Notes: generated by a model from the letters alone, not told the origin. DNA of 64,000 nt from Cytophaga aurantiaca DSM 3654 (GCF_000379725.1 NZ_KB903620.1:187177-251176), one strand, 5' to 3'. Positions 1 to 8,651 are shown, numbered from the stretch's first letter. Translations and numbers: made by a program.

Positions 1-805
1 CCTGCTGCAACAACAGCTGCTGAACCATCTGAAGCACCTTTACACGTTACACCAAATCCATTATAATCCGAATGACTTGAAACAACTGTTACTAATGTCG
101 GTTCTGTAATGATTACTGTATCCAGAACAGCACAGTTATTTGCATCGGTTACACCTACATAATAGATACCTGCTGCCAATCCTGTAACTGCATTTGCTGT
201 AGATCCATTTGACCAGTTTATGGTATACGCTGGAACACCGCCTGCTGCAACAACACTTGCTGAACCATTTGAGGCACCTTTACACGTTACACCATAACCA
301 TTATAATCCGAATGACTTGAAACAACTGCTACTTTAGCTGGCTCTGTAATGATTATTGAATCATTGACAATACAGTCGTGAGCATCTCTTGCAGTTACAT
401 AATAGGTGCCTGCTGCCAATCCTGTAAGCGAATCATCTGTTGAACCAGTTGACCACACGATGTCGTACGATGGAACACCGCCGGCTGCAACAATACTTGC
501 TGAACCATCTGAAGCACCATTACATGTTACACCGAATCCGTTGTAATCGGAATGAGTTGAAACTGCTGTAAACAAAGTTGGTTCAGTAATAACCAATGTA
601 TCATAGATCGAACAATTATATGCATCCGTAATAGAAACCGTATATGTACCAGGTGCTGCATCTGTTAACTGTGCATCCGTTGAACCATTCGACCAGGCAA
701 ATGTAAACGGACCAAAACCACCTGTGAAGAGTACTTCTGCTGCCCCATTTGCACTACCATTACATGTCACATTATTTACAACGGTTGAAACCAATGCGAT
801 TGTAC
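1..805 (-). repeat. 240-bp tandem repeats encoding SprB units
   Basis: The segment beginning CCTGCTGCAACAAC at position 1 recurs at 241 and, with changes, at 481 and 721, giving an exact 240-bp (80-codon) period. Units at 1, 241 and 481 are highly similar at DNA level; the one at 721 is more diverged. This indicates recent in-frame duplication of the C-terminal side of the array, which continues past the window edge. Confidence 0.85.
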
Positions 806-2498
806 ACGGGATAACAGTTATGGTTACAATTTGAGAAGGTACTCCATGATTACCGGAGTGGTGATATATATCTTCCAGATATAACGTAATTGTATGTGTT
901 CCTGCATCTGCTATAGATGGCGTACCTGTTAAAGAGCCCGTTCCGTCACCGTTATCAACGAATGTTAACCAGGAAGGAACTCCGCTGCCAATAACTTCCA
1001 GTTCATCACCGTAAGGAATGTCCGGATCTAAGCCTGTAATTAAATATGAATACGGTTGATTTACAATTACACTTGCAACAGGTGGTGTTGAAGTAAATAT
1101 TGGTGGTGTATTTACAATCAAACTAATTTTGTGATACGCTTTATCACCATAACTATCTGTTGCTTCAAATTGAATTTCTCTTTCACCCCAATCCGCTACA
1201 GTTGGATTCCAAAAGAAATTAGCTGTTGTAGGATTAGCAGCAACCGAGGGTAGAGGTGTTAATGTAGCTGTTGCTGGTTTATTAATAACATTTGTAAGCC
1301 TTACACTGTCTAACGGATCAGGGTCGGATGCCTGAACCGGGAATTGAAATGGTGTGCCAGGTTCAGCACCTAACTCAATACCATAAGCCGGTGTTGGCGG
1401 AACATTAAATACTGGTTTTAAACTAACAACAATTGTTACAAAAGATGGTGTCTGAACATTTACATTATCTGTTGCAGTAAAATTAATTACAAAAGTTCCA
1501 AATTGAGTTGCTGCAGGAGTCCATGAAAAAGTTGTGGCAACAGGATTGGCAGGATTTACAAAAGGAAAACTAGAACCGATTGGCAAACCAACTGCAGTTA
1601 AAAAAACAGTACTTCCAGGATCCGTGTCAAATGCCTTAACACCAAAAGACAAATTTTGGCCTGGTGCTATTTGGAAAACGTTTCCATCCACTGGTGTTAC
1701 ACCATAATCAAATTTAGGAGGAGTAGATTGAGCAACCATACTAACTATAAGATCGGCCAGTACAGACGTTTTGCCATCGCTTACTATTATACCTAAAGCA
1801 TATTGTTCGTTCAAAAGTTTGCCGTTTCCGTTAAACGTAACTATACCTGAAGTAGCATTTATTGTGGTTCCTGCAGGTAGCACATAATTGGCAGCACCCA
1901 TTTCAGCTGCTGTTGCTAATCGATACGTTACTGGATCTCCATCTGGTTCAGAATATCCAACTGGAATAGTTGTAATTGTATTGATTTGTGCAGTTTTAAT
2001 TGGATTTACTGTTATAACGGGAGAGTTGTTTGTTGTACCAACATTGATCACAGATGTACTTAAATAGTCTCCATCTGCTGCATTTTTTAACGTGCTTATC
2101 CGACAACAACCTGCAAATCTTAGAGTGTAATCCCTAACGGTTGGTATAGGTGGATAGGTTTTTATATAGACGAATTGTCCATAAAACCAATCATCTGTGG
2201 GGTTTATCGAAGTTACATTTAATTGTACTGCAGTTGTTGTACCATCACCTAACTCCAATGTACCTGTATTTACTGTCCCACCCAGAACGACTCCCGGAAA
2301 AAACGATTTTCTCCAGGCTTGAGAAACAGTAATTCTGTAGGTATTACTAGATACGCCAGATACTTTTTCCCATGACATAGTGCCATATCTAAAGTGCGTG
2401 GCTTCGGAAATGTTACTTAACGCTAAAAAGAACACACTGAAAATTACGACTCGCAACACATATTGCATCGTATTACTGATTTTGTTGAGGTTTTTCAT
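1..2498 (-). CDS. Giant secreted SprB-repeat protein, N-terminal part (C-terminus beyond window)
   Basis: About 832 codons are readable from an ATG at 2498-2496 to the left edge with no stop. A hydrophobic N-terminal stretch at residues 13-33 reads as a signal peptide. Residues about 40-220 hold an unrecognised N-terminal domain, about 220-555 hold cadherin/putative-Ig (He_PIG-like) modules, and from about 560 three to four SprB-type repeats follow, each with a core like VTCNGASDGSASIVAAGG, then a WS.GSTD segment and GLAAGTYYVTVTDA. SprB-type repeats are known from Bacteroidota gliding adhesins and other T9SS cargo, so a cell-surface adhesive role is inferred. The C-terminal sorting domain that would prove T9SS export lies outside the window. 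Confidence 0.85.
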   Translation of the reverse strand, partial: MKNLNKISNTMQYVLRVVIFSVFFLALSNISEATHFRYGTMSWEKVSGVSSNTYRITVSQAWRKSFFPGVVLGGTVNTGTLELGDGTTTAVQLNVTSINPTDDWFYGQFVYIKTYPPIPTVRDYTLRFAGCCRISTLKNAADGDYLSTSVINVGTTNNSPVITVNPIKTAQINTITTIPVGYSEPDGDPVTYRLATAAEMGAANYVLPAGTTINATSGIVTFNGNGKLLNEQYALGIIVSDGKTSVLADLIVSMVAQSTPPKFDYGVTPVDGNVFQIAPGQNLSFGVKAFDTDPGSTVFLTAVGLPIGSSFPFVNPANPVATTFSWTPAATQFGTFVINFTATDNVNVQTPSFVTIVVSLKPVFNVPPTPAYGIELGAEPGTPFQFPVQASDPDPLDSVRLTNVINKPATATLTPLPSVAANPTTANFFWNPTVADWGEREIQFEATDSYGDKAYHKISLIVNTPPIFTSTPPVASVIVNQPYSYLITGLDPDIPYGDELEVIGSGVPSWLTFVDNGDGTGSLTGTPSIADAGTHTITLYLEDIYHHSGNHGVPSQIVTITVIPCTIALVSTVVNNVTCNGSANGAAEVLFTGGFGPFTFAWSNGSTDAQLTDAAPGTYTVSITDAYNCSIYDTLVITEPTLFTAVSTHSDYNGFGVTCNGASDGSASIVAAGGVPSYDIVWSTGSTDDSLTGLAAGTYYVTARDAHDCIVNDSIIITEPAKVAVVSSHSDYNGYGVTCKGASNGSASVVAAGGVPAYTINWSNGSTANAVTGLAAGIYYVGVTDANNCAVLDTVIITEPTLVTVVSSHSDYNGFGVTCKGASDGSAAVVAA

Positions 2499-2837
2499 TA
2501 GGGGTAGTTTTAAAAGTTTTCAATTAAATGAATATTATAACAAGTAATGAATCAAAAGTAAGTATTAAAAAATACGATACAAATTACATCAACTTTATTT
2601 ACATTAAAATAATATAAATAGCTATTTAATAGCATTTTGAATATAATATTTAACATTATTTCAATATAAATATATGTTAAAACATTTAATACAATTAAAA
2701 TATTACATATAAAATTAAAATTTTATATGTATCTTCGATATGTGATCTTCAGTTAGAAAAAACAAATACAGAATTTAATATTTATTTTTTCTGATTTTTT
2801 ATCGCTTCTATTCAACCCCTTCTAGCTAAATACACAC
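2499..2837. other. Divergent AT-rich intergenic region
   Basis: This spacer of about 340 bp lies between the divergent SprB-repeat gene and the Crp-type regulator. It is extremely AT-rich with runs such as AATATAAATATATG. No ORF, RNA gene or clear TAnnTTTG promoter element was recognised. It presumably carries both promoters. Confidence 0.4.
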
Positions 2838-3440
2838 ATGAGAAAACAAGCGCCCGGCTATCTTTCTGACTTAAACATTAATTGGAAAAATTATGCTCAA
2901 TTCCTGACTAGAATTGACGTTGAGCCTAAAACAAAATTGCTGCTTCAAGGTGAGGTTGCTGACAAACTTTTTATTGTTGAAAAGGGTGGTGTGCGCATGG
3001 GCTTTGAAAAAAACCAAAAGGACTTCACTCTACAATTTTTCTTTGAGAATGAAATGGTCACTGCAGTTGAAAGTTTGTTTTGTGAAAGTCCAAGCAACTA
3101 CTTCATTGAAACGATCGAACATTGCACCATTTATTATCTGACAAAAGAAAATTTAGATGCAATGGATGAAAAAGTTCCTGAAATGGCTCACCTTACACAA
3201 AGTATCTTAATGTCCCGATTGGTTTATTATGCGAATCATTTAAATAATTTTATTTCAGAAAGTCCTGAAGAACGTTTCAATAATTTAATAGAAAAGCGAC
3301 CATATATTTTTATGCGTGCAGCTCAACGTCACATAGCAACCTACTTAGGTATAACAAATGTATCCTTAAGCAGAATAAAAGCACGAAAATCAATTACGGA
3401 TGTATTAGCACCTAAAGCAAATAATCTAAGCGTTGGCTAG
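2838..3440 (+). CDS. Crp/Fnr-family transcriptional regulator
   Basis: The 200-residue protein has a cyclic-nucleotide-binding-like beta-barrel at about residues 25-110 (core LFIVEKGGVRMGF at 44-56), a long dimerisation helix at 115-140 and a C-terminal winged helix-turn-helix around 162-185 (QRHIATYLGITNVSLSRIKA). Length and order fit the Crp/Fnr family. The cAMP phosphate-binding RxA signature is not evident, so the effector is unknown. It resembles the numerous Bacteroidota Crp-like regulators with a degenerate ligand pocket. It is monocistronic, with a strong bidirectional terminator just downstream. The target genes cannot be inferred from context. Confidence 0.85.
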   Translation: MRKQAPGYLSDLNINWKNYAQFLTRIDVEPKTKLLLQGEVADKLFIVEKGGVRMGFEKNQKDFTLQFFFENEMVTAVESLFCESPSNYFIETIEHCTIYYLTKENLDAMDEKVPEMAHLTQSILMSRLVYYANHLNNFISESPEERFNNLIEKRPYIFMRAAQRHIATYLGITNVSLSRIKARKSITDVLAPKANNLSVG

Positions 3441-3470
3441 ATAATAAAAATTCTTTTCGATGAATCGTAT

Positions 3471-3517
3471 AAAAAGGGAATGAACAGTTTAAAAGTCTGT
3501 TCATTCCCTTTTTTTTA
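3471..3517. terminator. Bidirectional intrinsic terminator
   Basis: Perfect 12-bp arms GGGAATGAACAG (3476-3487) and CTGTTCATTCCC (3497-3508) enclose a 9-nt loop. A T-run follows on the plus strand and five A residues precede it, giving a T-run on the minus strand. It separates the convergent Crp-type regulator and desaturase genes and can serve both. Confidence 0.9.
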
Positions 3518-3522
3518 TTGCT

Positions 3523-4593
3523 TTAACGATTCCCCATTTGTTTTAAATGTACTATATGCGAAGCTATAGCAAAACGTACATGGGAGTACTCGTTATATGT
3601 AATGTTATATTCTTCACAAACCTGCTTAACAATCTTACTGATTGCAGGATAATGTATATGCGAAATGTGCGGAAATAAATGATGTTCTATTTGAAAATTT
3701 AAACCTCCGGATAACCAGGAAACAATTCTGTTCTTTGTGGCAAAATTTGTTGTTGTCTTCAATTGATGTAATGCCCATTCATCTTCCAGAACTCCTGTAG
3801 AAACATCTACCATTGGGAAGTGGGCATCCTCTACTGTATGTGCCAATTGAAACACAATGCTCATGATAAATCCTGTACACAATGCATATGTTAGAAAACC
3901 GATCAGCCAAGGTAAAAAGCCTACAAAATAAATCGGCAATGCAATAAAGAAAAACACGTGCGCCAATTTGAATCCCCAAAAAGTTATGTGATCCAGGATG
4001 ATCATTTTTTTTATTTTTAATTCACCGACTTTTCCTGTAAAGTATTTTTTATAATCCGTGAAGAAGATCCAATACATATATAAGAAAGCATATACAAGCC
4101 AAAAATATAAATGTTGAAAGCGATGGATCTGATATTTTTTTTGATTGTCACATAAACGCAAAAAAGGCTTTGCATCTATATCATCATCCAACCCTTCAAT
4201 ATTTGTAAATGTATGATGTATAACATTATGTTTCGACTTCCACATAAATACGTTTGCGCCAAACACATTTAAAGAAAGTCCGGCCAATTCATTTATCCAT
4301 GCCTTTTTACTGAAACTTCCATGCGCTCCATCGTGCATAATATTAAAGCCTATTGCAGCTGTTGCGATGCCAAGTAAAATGCATTCTACTAAACTGATAA
4401 GGATATATGGGGCAGTAAAAAATACTACATGAATATACATTGCAATAAAGCATGTTGATATTAATACCGCTTTTATATATAACTGAGTTCCGCCGGTTGG
4501 CTTAGATTCTACATCAATAAAGTGCGTATTGATACGTTTTCTCATTTCAGAGAAAAACGGTGTAGTTGGAATAAGAAATTTAGGAGGTTTCAT
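3523..4593 (-). CDS. Membrane fatty acid desaturase (acyl-lipid/linoleoyl-CoA desaturase type)
   Basis: This 356-residue integral membrane di-iron desaturase has the three histidine boxes of the family: HDGAH at 87-91, HNVIHH at 122-127 and QIEHH at 301-305. Hydrophobic segments at about 40-80 and 205-250 fit the usual four membrane spans. The QxxHH third box is typical of the delta-6/linoleoyl-CoA (front-end) type enzymes common in Bacteroidota; here there is no fused cytochrome b5 domain, so an external electron donor is needed. The expected role is introducing a double bond in membrane acyl chains. It stands alone, with a candidate -7 element upstream. Regiospecificity cannot be read from the sequence. 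Confidence 0.9.
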   Translation of the reverse strand: MKPPKFLIPTTPFFSEMRKRINTHFIDVESKPTGGTQLYIKAVLISTCFIAMYIHVVFFTAPYILISLVECILLGIATAAIGFNIMHDGAHGSFSKKAWINELAGLSLNVFGANVFMWKSKHNVIHHTFTNIEGLDDDIDAKPFLRLCDNQKKYQIHRFQHLYFWLVYAFLYMYWIFFTDYKKYFTGKVGELKIKKMIILDHITFWGFKLAHVFFFIALPIYFVGFLPWLIGFLTYALCTGFIMSIVFQLAHTVEDAHFPMVDVSTGVLEDEWALHQLKTTTNFATKNRIVSWLSGGLNFQIEHHLFPHISHIHYPAISKIVKQVCEEYNITYNEYSHVRFAIASHIVHLKQMGNR

Positions 4594-4655
4594 AGTGCGG
4601 GATTCTTGAACGACGGATGATCTCGCAACTCAAAAACAATGTTTTGTTTCTACTG

Positions 4656-4663
4656 TAAAGGTA
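4656..4663 (-). promoter_or_regulatory. Candidate -7 promoter element for the desaturase
   Basis: The minus strand reads TACCTTTA, one base from the Bacteroidota consensus TAnnTTTG, about 63 bp upstream of the desaturase start. A CTTG lies about 23 bp further upstream as a weak -33 candidate. This is a motif match by eye only. Confidence 0.35.
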
Positions 4664-4731
4664 CGAATTCCTTTTGGTTAAGTTATCAAGTACAAGAACC
4701 GTGCTATGAAAGCATGAATCTTTGAATTCTC

Positions 4732-5676
4732 TTATCTCCAATCTACAACATTGCCTCTATCTTTGGTTAACAGTGCTTTAGGGATAGATTTTTTTATTTC
4801 TTCTTCTAAAAGTACCAATAAACGTTTTTTAGAATAATTGCGGGTGTAGGCAAAGCTGACTTCACGCAAGGGAACCGTTTCAAATTGTTTGACTTTTGTT
4901 GTGACATCTTTGCTTAAAGTATCTACGGCCAATTCGGGTAATAAGGTAAACCCACCCTCCTTTTCAACAAACTTTTTGAGTGTTTCCAACGAACCACTTT
5001 CATACTCAAATGGCAATTCACTTCGTTTGGAGAGTTGATACGAACACAAGTTCATCACCTGTGAACGAAAGCAATGGCCTTTGCTAAGAAGCCACAGATC
5101 CGGACTTGCGATATCGGTTGTCTTCAATGTTTTTTTCTTAGCCAATGCATGATCTTTATGAATATACAGAACCACCTTTTCATAAAACAACGGCCGCTCT
5201 ATCACGCCGCTTTCATTTAAAGGAGTTACCAGAATCCCAACATCCAAGATGTCCTTCTTCAATTGCTGAATAATTTCTTCCGTCATCAGTTCGACAATTT
5301 TAACTTTCACCAATGGGTACTTCTGGGTAAACGCACCTATGAAAAGCGGCAACAGATAAGGCGCCAACGATGGGATAATACCAATGCTTAGTTCTCCGGA
5401 AACATCATTACTGTTTTCTTTTATCAGTTCCAGTATCTTTTTACTTTCTGCAAGGGTTATGCGCGCCTGAGCAATAATTTTTTCACCGACTTCTGTGGGC
5501 ACAATAGGTTGCTTCGTCCGATCGAAGATGATAACACCTAAGTCGTCTTCCAGCTTTTTTATCTGCATACTAAGCGTAGGCTGTGTGACAAAACATTTTT
5601 CCGATGCCGTAACAAAATGCCTGTAGGTATCTACCGCAATTATATATTCCAGTTGTGTAAGTGTAATGTTCATCAT
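4732..5676 (-). CDS. oxyR: Hydrogen-peroxide-sensing LysR-type regulator OxyR
   Basis: The 314-residue LysR-type regulator has an N-terminal winged HTH (residues 1-62, with VTQPTLSMQIKKLE) and a periplasmic-binding-protein-like effector domain. The region GHCFRSQVMNLC places Cys202 and Cys211 eight residues apart, matching the redox pair C199/C208 of E. coli OxyR, which form a disulfide on oxidation by peroxide. It is divergently transcribed from ahpC with about 107 bp between the starts, the classic arrangement for OxyR control of ahpC. An ATAG-N7-CTAT site lies just upstream of its own start. MMN gives two adjacent ATG codons, so the start is uncertain by one codon. Confidence 0.93.
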   Translation of the reverse strand: MMNITLTQLEYIIAVDTYRHFVTASEKCFVTQPTLSMQIKKLEDDLGVIIFDRTKQPIVPTEVGEKIIAQARITLAESKKILELIKENSNDVSGELSIGIIPSLAPYLLPLFIGAFTQKYPLVKVKIVELMTEEIIQQLKKDILDVGILVTPLNESGVIERPLFYEKVVLYIHKDHALAKKKTLKTTDIASPDLWLLSKGHCFRSQVMNLCSYQLSKRSELPFEYESGSLETLKKFVEKEGGFTLLPELAVDTLSKDVTTKVKQFETVPLREVSFAYTRNYSKKRLLVLLEEEIKKSIPKALLTKDRGNVVDWR

Positions 5677-5684
5677 AATTCAAT

Positions 5685-5699
5685 ATAGTTAAAATCTAT
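5685..5699. promoter_or_regulatory. Putative OxyR half-site ATAG-N7-CTAT
   Basis: ATAGTTAAAATCTAT matches one half of the OxyR consensus (ATAG-N7-CTAT, repeated after 7 nt). The next expected ATAG/CTAT pair is degenerate. The site sits 9 bp upstream of the oxyR start in the oxyR-ahpC divergent region, consistent with autoregulation and ahpC activation. Confidence 0.5.
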
Positions 5700-5719
5700 A
5701 CTATCATAAAAACAATCGA

Positions 5720-5751
5720 TTTGAATTATAGTTCAACATAACCCAAATTTG
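5720..5751 (+). promoter_or_regulatory. Candidate ahpC promoter (TTTG / CAAATTTG)
   Basis: TTTG at 5720-5723 and CAAATTTG at 5744-5751 (one mismatch to TAnnTTTG) are separated by 20 bp, within the Bacteroidota -33/-7 spacing. The -7 box ends 32 bp before the ahpC ATG. Confidence 0.45.
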
Positions 5752-5783
5752 TATCAATCAATTACACAAAAACATTCATCATT

Positions 5784-6341
5784 ATGCAAAATAGAATCTT
5801 AAGCGTGGGAAGTACATTCCCTGCATTCAAAAAAACAGCCGTAGTATCTATAGAAAAAGGAAAAGAATTTGCCGAGATCACTTCCGACAATCTGGTAAAT
5901 GAAAACAATCAATGGGCCGTTATGTTCTGGTGGCCAAAAGACTTTACGTTCGTTTGTCCTACCGAAATTGCAGAATTCAACAACGCATTCGGAGACTTCA
6001 GAGACAGAGATACTACACTTATAGGCGCTTCAACAGACTCTGAATTTGTGCACGCGGCATGGAGAAGAGATCACGAAGATCTGCGCGGATTAAAATTCCC
6101 AATGTTGGCAGATACTTCTAAATCATTGGCAGAAGAGTTAGGAATTCTTGAACCGAATGAAAAAGTTGCCTTACGTGCTACATTCATTATAGATCCACAA
6201 GGCATTATCCGTTGGGTTAGCGTAAATGATTTAAATGTAGGTAGAAATGTAAAAGAAGTGATCCGTGTATTGGATGCCCTACAAACAGATGAGCTATGCC
6301 CATGTAACTGGGAAAAGGGTCAGGAAACAATTCACGCATAG
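5784..6341 (+). CDS. ahpC: Alkyl hydroperoxide reductase AhpC (2-Cys peroxiredoxin)
   Basis: The 185-residue peroxiredoxin has the peroxidatic cysteine in FTFVCPTEIAEF (Cys58) and a C-terminal DELCPCNW motif (Cys172 and Cys174). The three-cysteine pattern matches the mycobacterial-type AhpC that is recycled by AhpD rather than by the flavoprotein AhpF. It reduces H2O2 and organic peroxides in the cytoplasm. ahpD follows 57 bp downstream, separated by a perfect hairpin, and oxyR is divergent upstream, so peroxide induction through OxyR is expected. Confidence 0.93.
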   Translation: MQNRILSVGSTFPAFKKTAVVSIEKGKEFAEITSDNLVNENNQWAVMFWWPKDFTFVCPTEIAEFNNAFGDFRDRDTTLIGASTDSEFVHAAWRRDHEDLRGLKFPMLADTSKSLAEELGILEPNEKVALRATFIIDPQGIIRWVSVNDLNVGRNVKEVIRVLDALQTDELCPCNWEKGQETIHA

Positions 6342-6346
6342 ATAAT

Positions 6347-6382
6347 TTCAGCGCATAGATTTATTGGACTCTATGCGCTGAA
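6347..6382 (+). other. Perfect hairpin between ahpC and ahpD
   Basis: TTCAGCGCATAGA (6347-6359) and TCTATGCGCTGAA (6370-6382) form a perfect 13-bp stem with a 10-nt loop. No T-run follows, so it is not a standard terminator. It may protect the ahpC 3' end or reduce read-through to ahpD. Confidence 0.7.
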
Positions 6383-6398
6383 TCTAAACAAGAAAATT

Positions 6399-6983
6399 AT
6401 GGTACAGGTAAATGAAACAACAGCTGAATTATTGCAGCTACTGAATATACAGGATGGTGTTACTCCAAATGTCTTGCAAATACTCAATGAGTCTGACGCA
6501 CGTTACATTCGTGATCTCAAAGTAAATGTTGGAAATGTATTGGTAACAACTCATCTTACTGAAAAAGAAAGTGCCTTGCTTGCATTATCTATTTCGGCCA
6601 ATCAGAAAAATAATATTTTGATTGCAGGCTTTCAAAAATTAGCAACAGAAAAAGAAGCTTCTGTAGAAGAACAAAACGAAGCGATCTCGTGTGCAAGTCT
6701 TCTTGCAGGCAACAATGTGTTCTACCGGTTCAGGCATTTTCAGCAAAAGGAATCATACAATACGATGCAGGCCAAAATCAAAATGAACATTATGATGAAG
6801 CCTGTACTTGGAAAAGAATTCTTTGAGTTAATGAGTCTTGCGATCAGCGCGGTTAATGGATGTGAAATGTGTGTGAATGCCCATGAACAATCTGTTAGAG
6901 AGCTGGGAGCAACAGAAGAACGTGTGTGGGACGCAATTCGTCTAGCTGCAGTAATTACAAGTTTAGATAAAATAATTTCATAA
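6399..6983 (+). CDS. ahpD: AhpD-like alkylhydroperoxidase (CMD family)
   Basis: This 194-residue all-helical protein carries the CMD/AhpD signature: NGCEMCVNAHEQSVRELG with Cys155, Cys158 and His162, plus a glutamate (Glu143) in FFELMSLAIS upstream. In M. tuberculosis AhpD the CxxC pair, a histidine and this glutamate form the catalytic relay that reduces AhpC, using lipoylated dihydrolipoamide acyltransferase as electron source. Adjacency to an AhpC with the matching cysteine pattern supports the same role here. It is the second gene of the ahpCD unit and ends at a bidirectional terminator. Confidence 0.9.
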   Translation: MVQVNETTAELLQLLNIQDGVTPNVLQILNESDARYIRDLKVNVGNVLVTTHLTEKESALLALSISANQKNNILIAGFQKLATEKEASVEEQNEAISCASLLAGNNVFYRFRHFQQKESYNTMQAKIKMNIMMKPVLGKEFFELMSLAISAVNGCEMCVNAHEQSVRELGATEERVWDAIRLAAVITSLDKIIS

Positions 6984-6985
6984 AT

Positions 6986-7019
6986 AAAAAGCGGAAGGTA
7001 TAACAGCCTTCCGCTTTTT
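6986..7019. terminator. Bidirectional terminator between ahpD and the SIR2-like gene
   Basis: AAAAAGCGGAAGG (6986-6998) and CCTTCCGCTTTTT (7007-7019) are perfect 13-bp arms with an 8-nt loop. The A and T tracts at both ends suit termination of both convergent genes. Confidence 0.9.
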
Positions 7020-7022
7020 ATT

Positions 7023-7907
7023 TTAAGAACGAATCTTCTTCAATACTTTTTCATAATAACCGATGCGATTGCCGTCATTCATCGGCAGACCGACAACTTC
7101 AACTCCGCAGGCCTTTAATAATTCTAATTTGTGCTTACTTGACAGTTCATATTTTTTTGGATAGTAATAACGAATCCGGTTTGTAATTGTTAATTTATTC
7201 GTCGCCTTCATGCGTGCCCGATAGGTAAGCAGCCACCAGAGGTGCACTTCAACAACATCCAGATTCAATCCAAAAATTTCAATATCGTGTGTGAAGAAAA
7301 AATCTACCCAACTAACATGCGTAATTTTATTCTTCTTAATCCGAAGTTCTAAAGGTGAAAATCGAACATCTTTATACGTATCTTTCGTTCCGGCAACAAC
7401 ATAATTGCGCATGTGTTGCAGATAACCGCCATAATGTTCGAAGCCCAACGTAATCGATTGGGGTTGAGCAGCACATCCATGGATGTGCCAGAAGTTTGTT
7501 TTACCGATTTGATTTTTCCGAAACAAACTGAACAACACTTCTTTTACACTACCGATATTGTGTATTTTTTTTACCGAACCGTTAACTGCTTCTTCCAGTG
7601 TAGAATCATAATTTGTCGTGAAAATATGCTGAACACCCATAGAAGCAATTGCATGATGAATGCTATTCGGCTTTAATAAGGCAATCTTTGAAGCAATAAA
7701 TTTTTTCAAGTCGTTTTCCTGAACCTTTCCCTCTGCCAATGTTTTTAAGATAATTTCCTCGTACACCAGCGGAAATGGTTTGTTCAGCATATTGGGCAAT
7801 GCTTTTAATCCGGTAAACTTCGTCAGATCTTTCAGCAGATTTTCCCAGCTATAACTTGCCGTTGCATTATTAATATCGTTGCCGATTAAAAAAACGGTAT
7901 TTTTCAT
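7023..7907 (-). CDS. SIR2-like domain protein
   Basis: This protein of about 294 residues (ATG at 7907-7905; an ATG three codons upstream is possible) starts with a Rossmann-type segment VFLIGNDINNATASYSWENLL. It then shows IFTTNYDSTLEEA, a HIHG motif, an ITLGFEHYGGYL segment and IFGLNLDVVEVHLWWLL near the C-terminus. These are the landmarks of SIR2_2-like NAD-binding proteins rather than classical deacetylases; no zinc-binding cysteine quartet is present. Proteins of this superfamily include NAD+-depleting antiphage effectors, but many standalone members are uncharacterised. It is monocistronic, and no partner (Argonaute, HerA, TIR or sensor) lies beside it. Function is unassigned. Confidence 0.7.
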   Translation of the reverse strand: MKNTVFLIGNDINNATASYSWENLLKDLTKFTGLKALPNMLNKPFPLVYEEIILKTLAEGKVQENDLKKFIASKIALLKPNSIHHAIASMGVQHIFTTNYDSTLEEAVNGSVKKIHNIGSVKEVLFSLFRKNQIGKTNFWHIHGCAAQPQSITLGFEHYGGYLQHMRNYVVAGTKDTYKDVRFSPLELRIKKNKITHVSWVDFFFTHDIEIFGLNLDVVEVHLWWLLTYRARMKATNKLTITNRIRYYYPKKYELSSKHKLELLKACGVEVVGLPMNDGNRIGYYEKVLKKIRS

Positions 7908-8061
7908 AACAATCAAATACGGATGTTTCCTCTACAAGTTGACACACTTTTACTATTCGTGTCTTTGATCCTAAATTATTTGTACAAAAGACCACAATAC
8001 GAAGATTTGATTTTTATTTGAAAAATAATTTAAGTATCATTAAGTATTAAAATAATCACAT

Positions 8062-8607
8062 ATGAAAAACAGTATACTTACTTTACTTATTGCATTTGGA
8101 CTGAGTTTAAATGTATTCGCTCAAAATCTTCCTGTAGATGCAGGTACAGGTAAAATTACTTACTTACAAGTAGTCGATGCTGCCGGAGTTAAACCTGCAG
8201 ATCTTTTAAAAGTTGTAAAAGACTGGGCAACCAAGCAAGGTTTTACACTTAAAGAAGAGACAGCCGACAAGCTCGTATACAATGCTTCTACAACAGTTGA
8301 TTATCCAAATATCAATGGCTCTGCTACAGAAAAGAGTGCTGTTACATTCACGCTTTCTGTTTTCATTAAAGATGGTAAGTACCGTTACATAGCAACAGAC
8401 TTTGTTCACGCAGGTGATATTAAAACTAAAGCTGCTGGTGGTAAACTTGAAAATGTAACGCCTGACTGTGGTGCTACAAAAATGACAAGTAAGTCGTGGG
8501 TATTGATTAAGAACAAAACAAATTCAAACCTGGTAGCTTTAACAGATGATTTGAAACGTGTTGTAAAAGAATTCCAAAACGATCCGGCAAACAAATCGGA
8601 TTGGTAG
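8062..8607 (+). CDS. Secreted DUF4468 protein
   Basis: This 181-residue protein has a clear signal peptide (residues 1-20, ending NVFA before QNLP). The mature part starts LPVDAGTGKITYLQVVD and contains GKYRYIATDFVH, both characteristic of DUF4468, a TBP-like-fold family found mainly in Bacteroidota. Its molecular function is unknown; a periplasmic or outer-membrane-associated location is inferred from the signal peptide. It is transcribed alone and ends at a strong terminator convergent with the HD-PycTM gene. Confidence 0.8.
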   Translation: MKNSILTLLIAFGLSLNVFAQNLPVDAGTGKITYLQVVDAAGVKPADLLKVVKDWATKQGFTLKEETADKLVYNASTTVDYPNINGSATEKSAVTFTLSVFIKDGKYRYIATDFVHAGDIKTKAAGGKLENVTPDCGATKMTSKSWVLIKNKTNSNLVALTDDLKRVVKEFQNDPANKSDW

Positions 8608-8651
8608 AAGTTAGTGATCAGAAGACAGTGGTCAATTGTCAGTCAAGACAT

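Noticed and set aside
1-805. CRISPR-like periodicity
   Set aside because: The period is 240 bp and in frame with SprB-type repeats.
8608-8648. GTCAGT-rich stretch after the DUF4468 stop as another dispersed element
   Set aside because: Only one copy is seen in this window, so a repeat family cannot be claimed.
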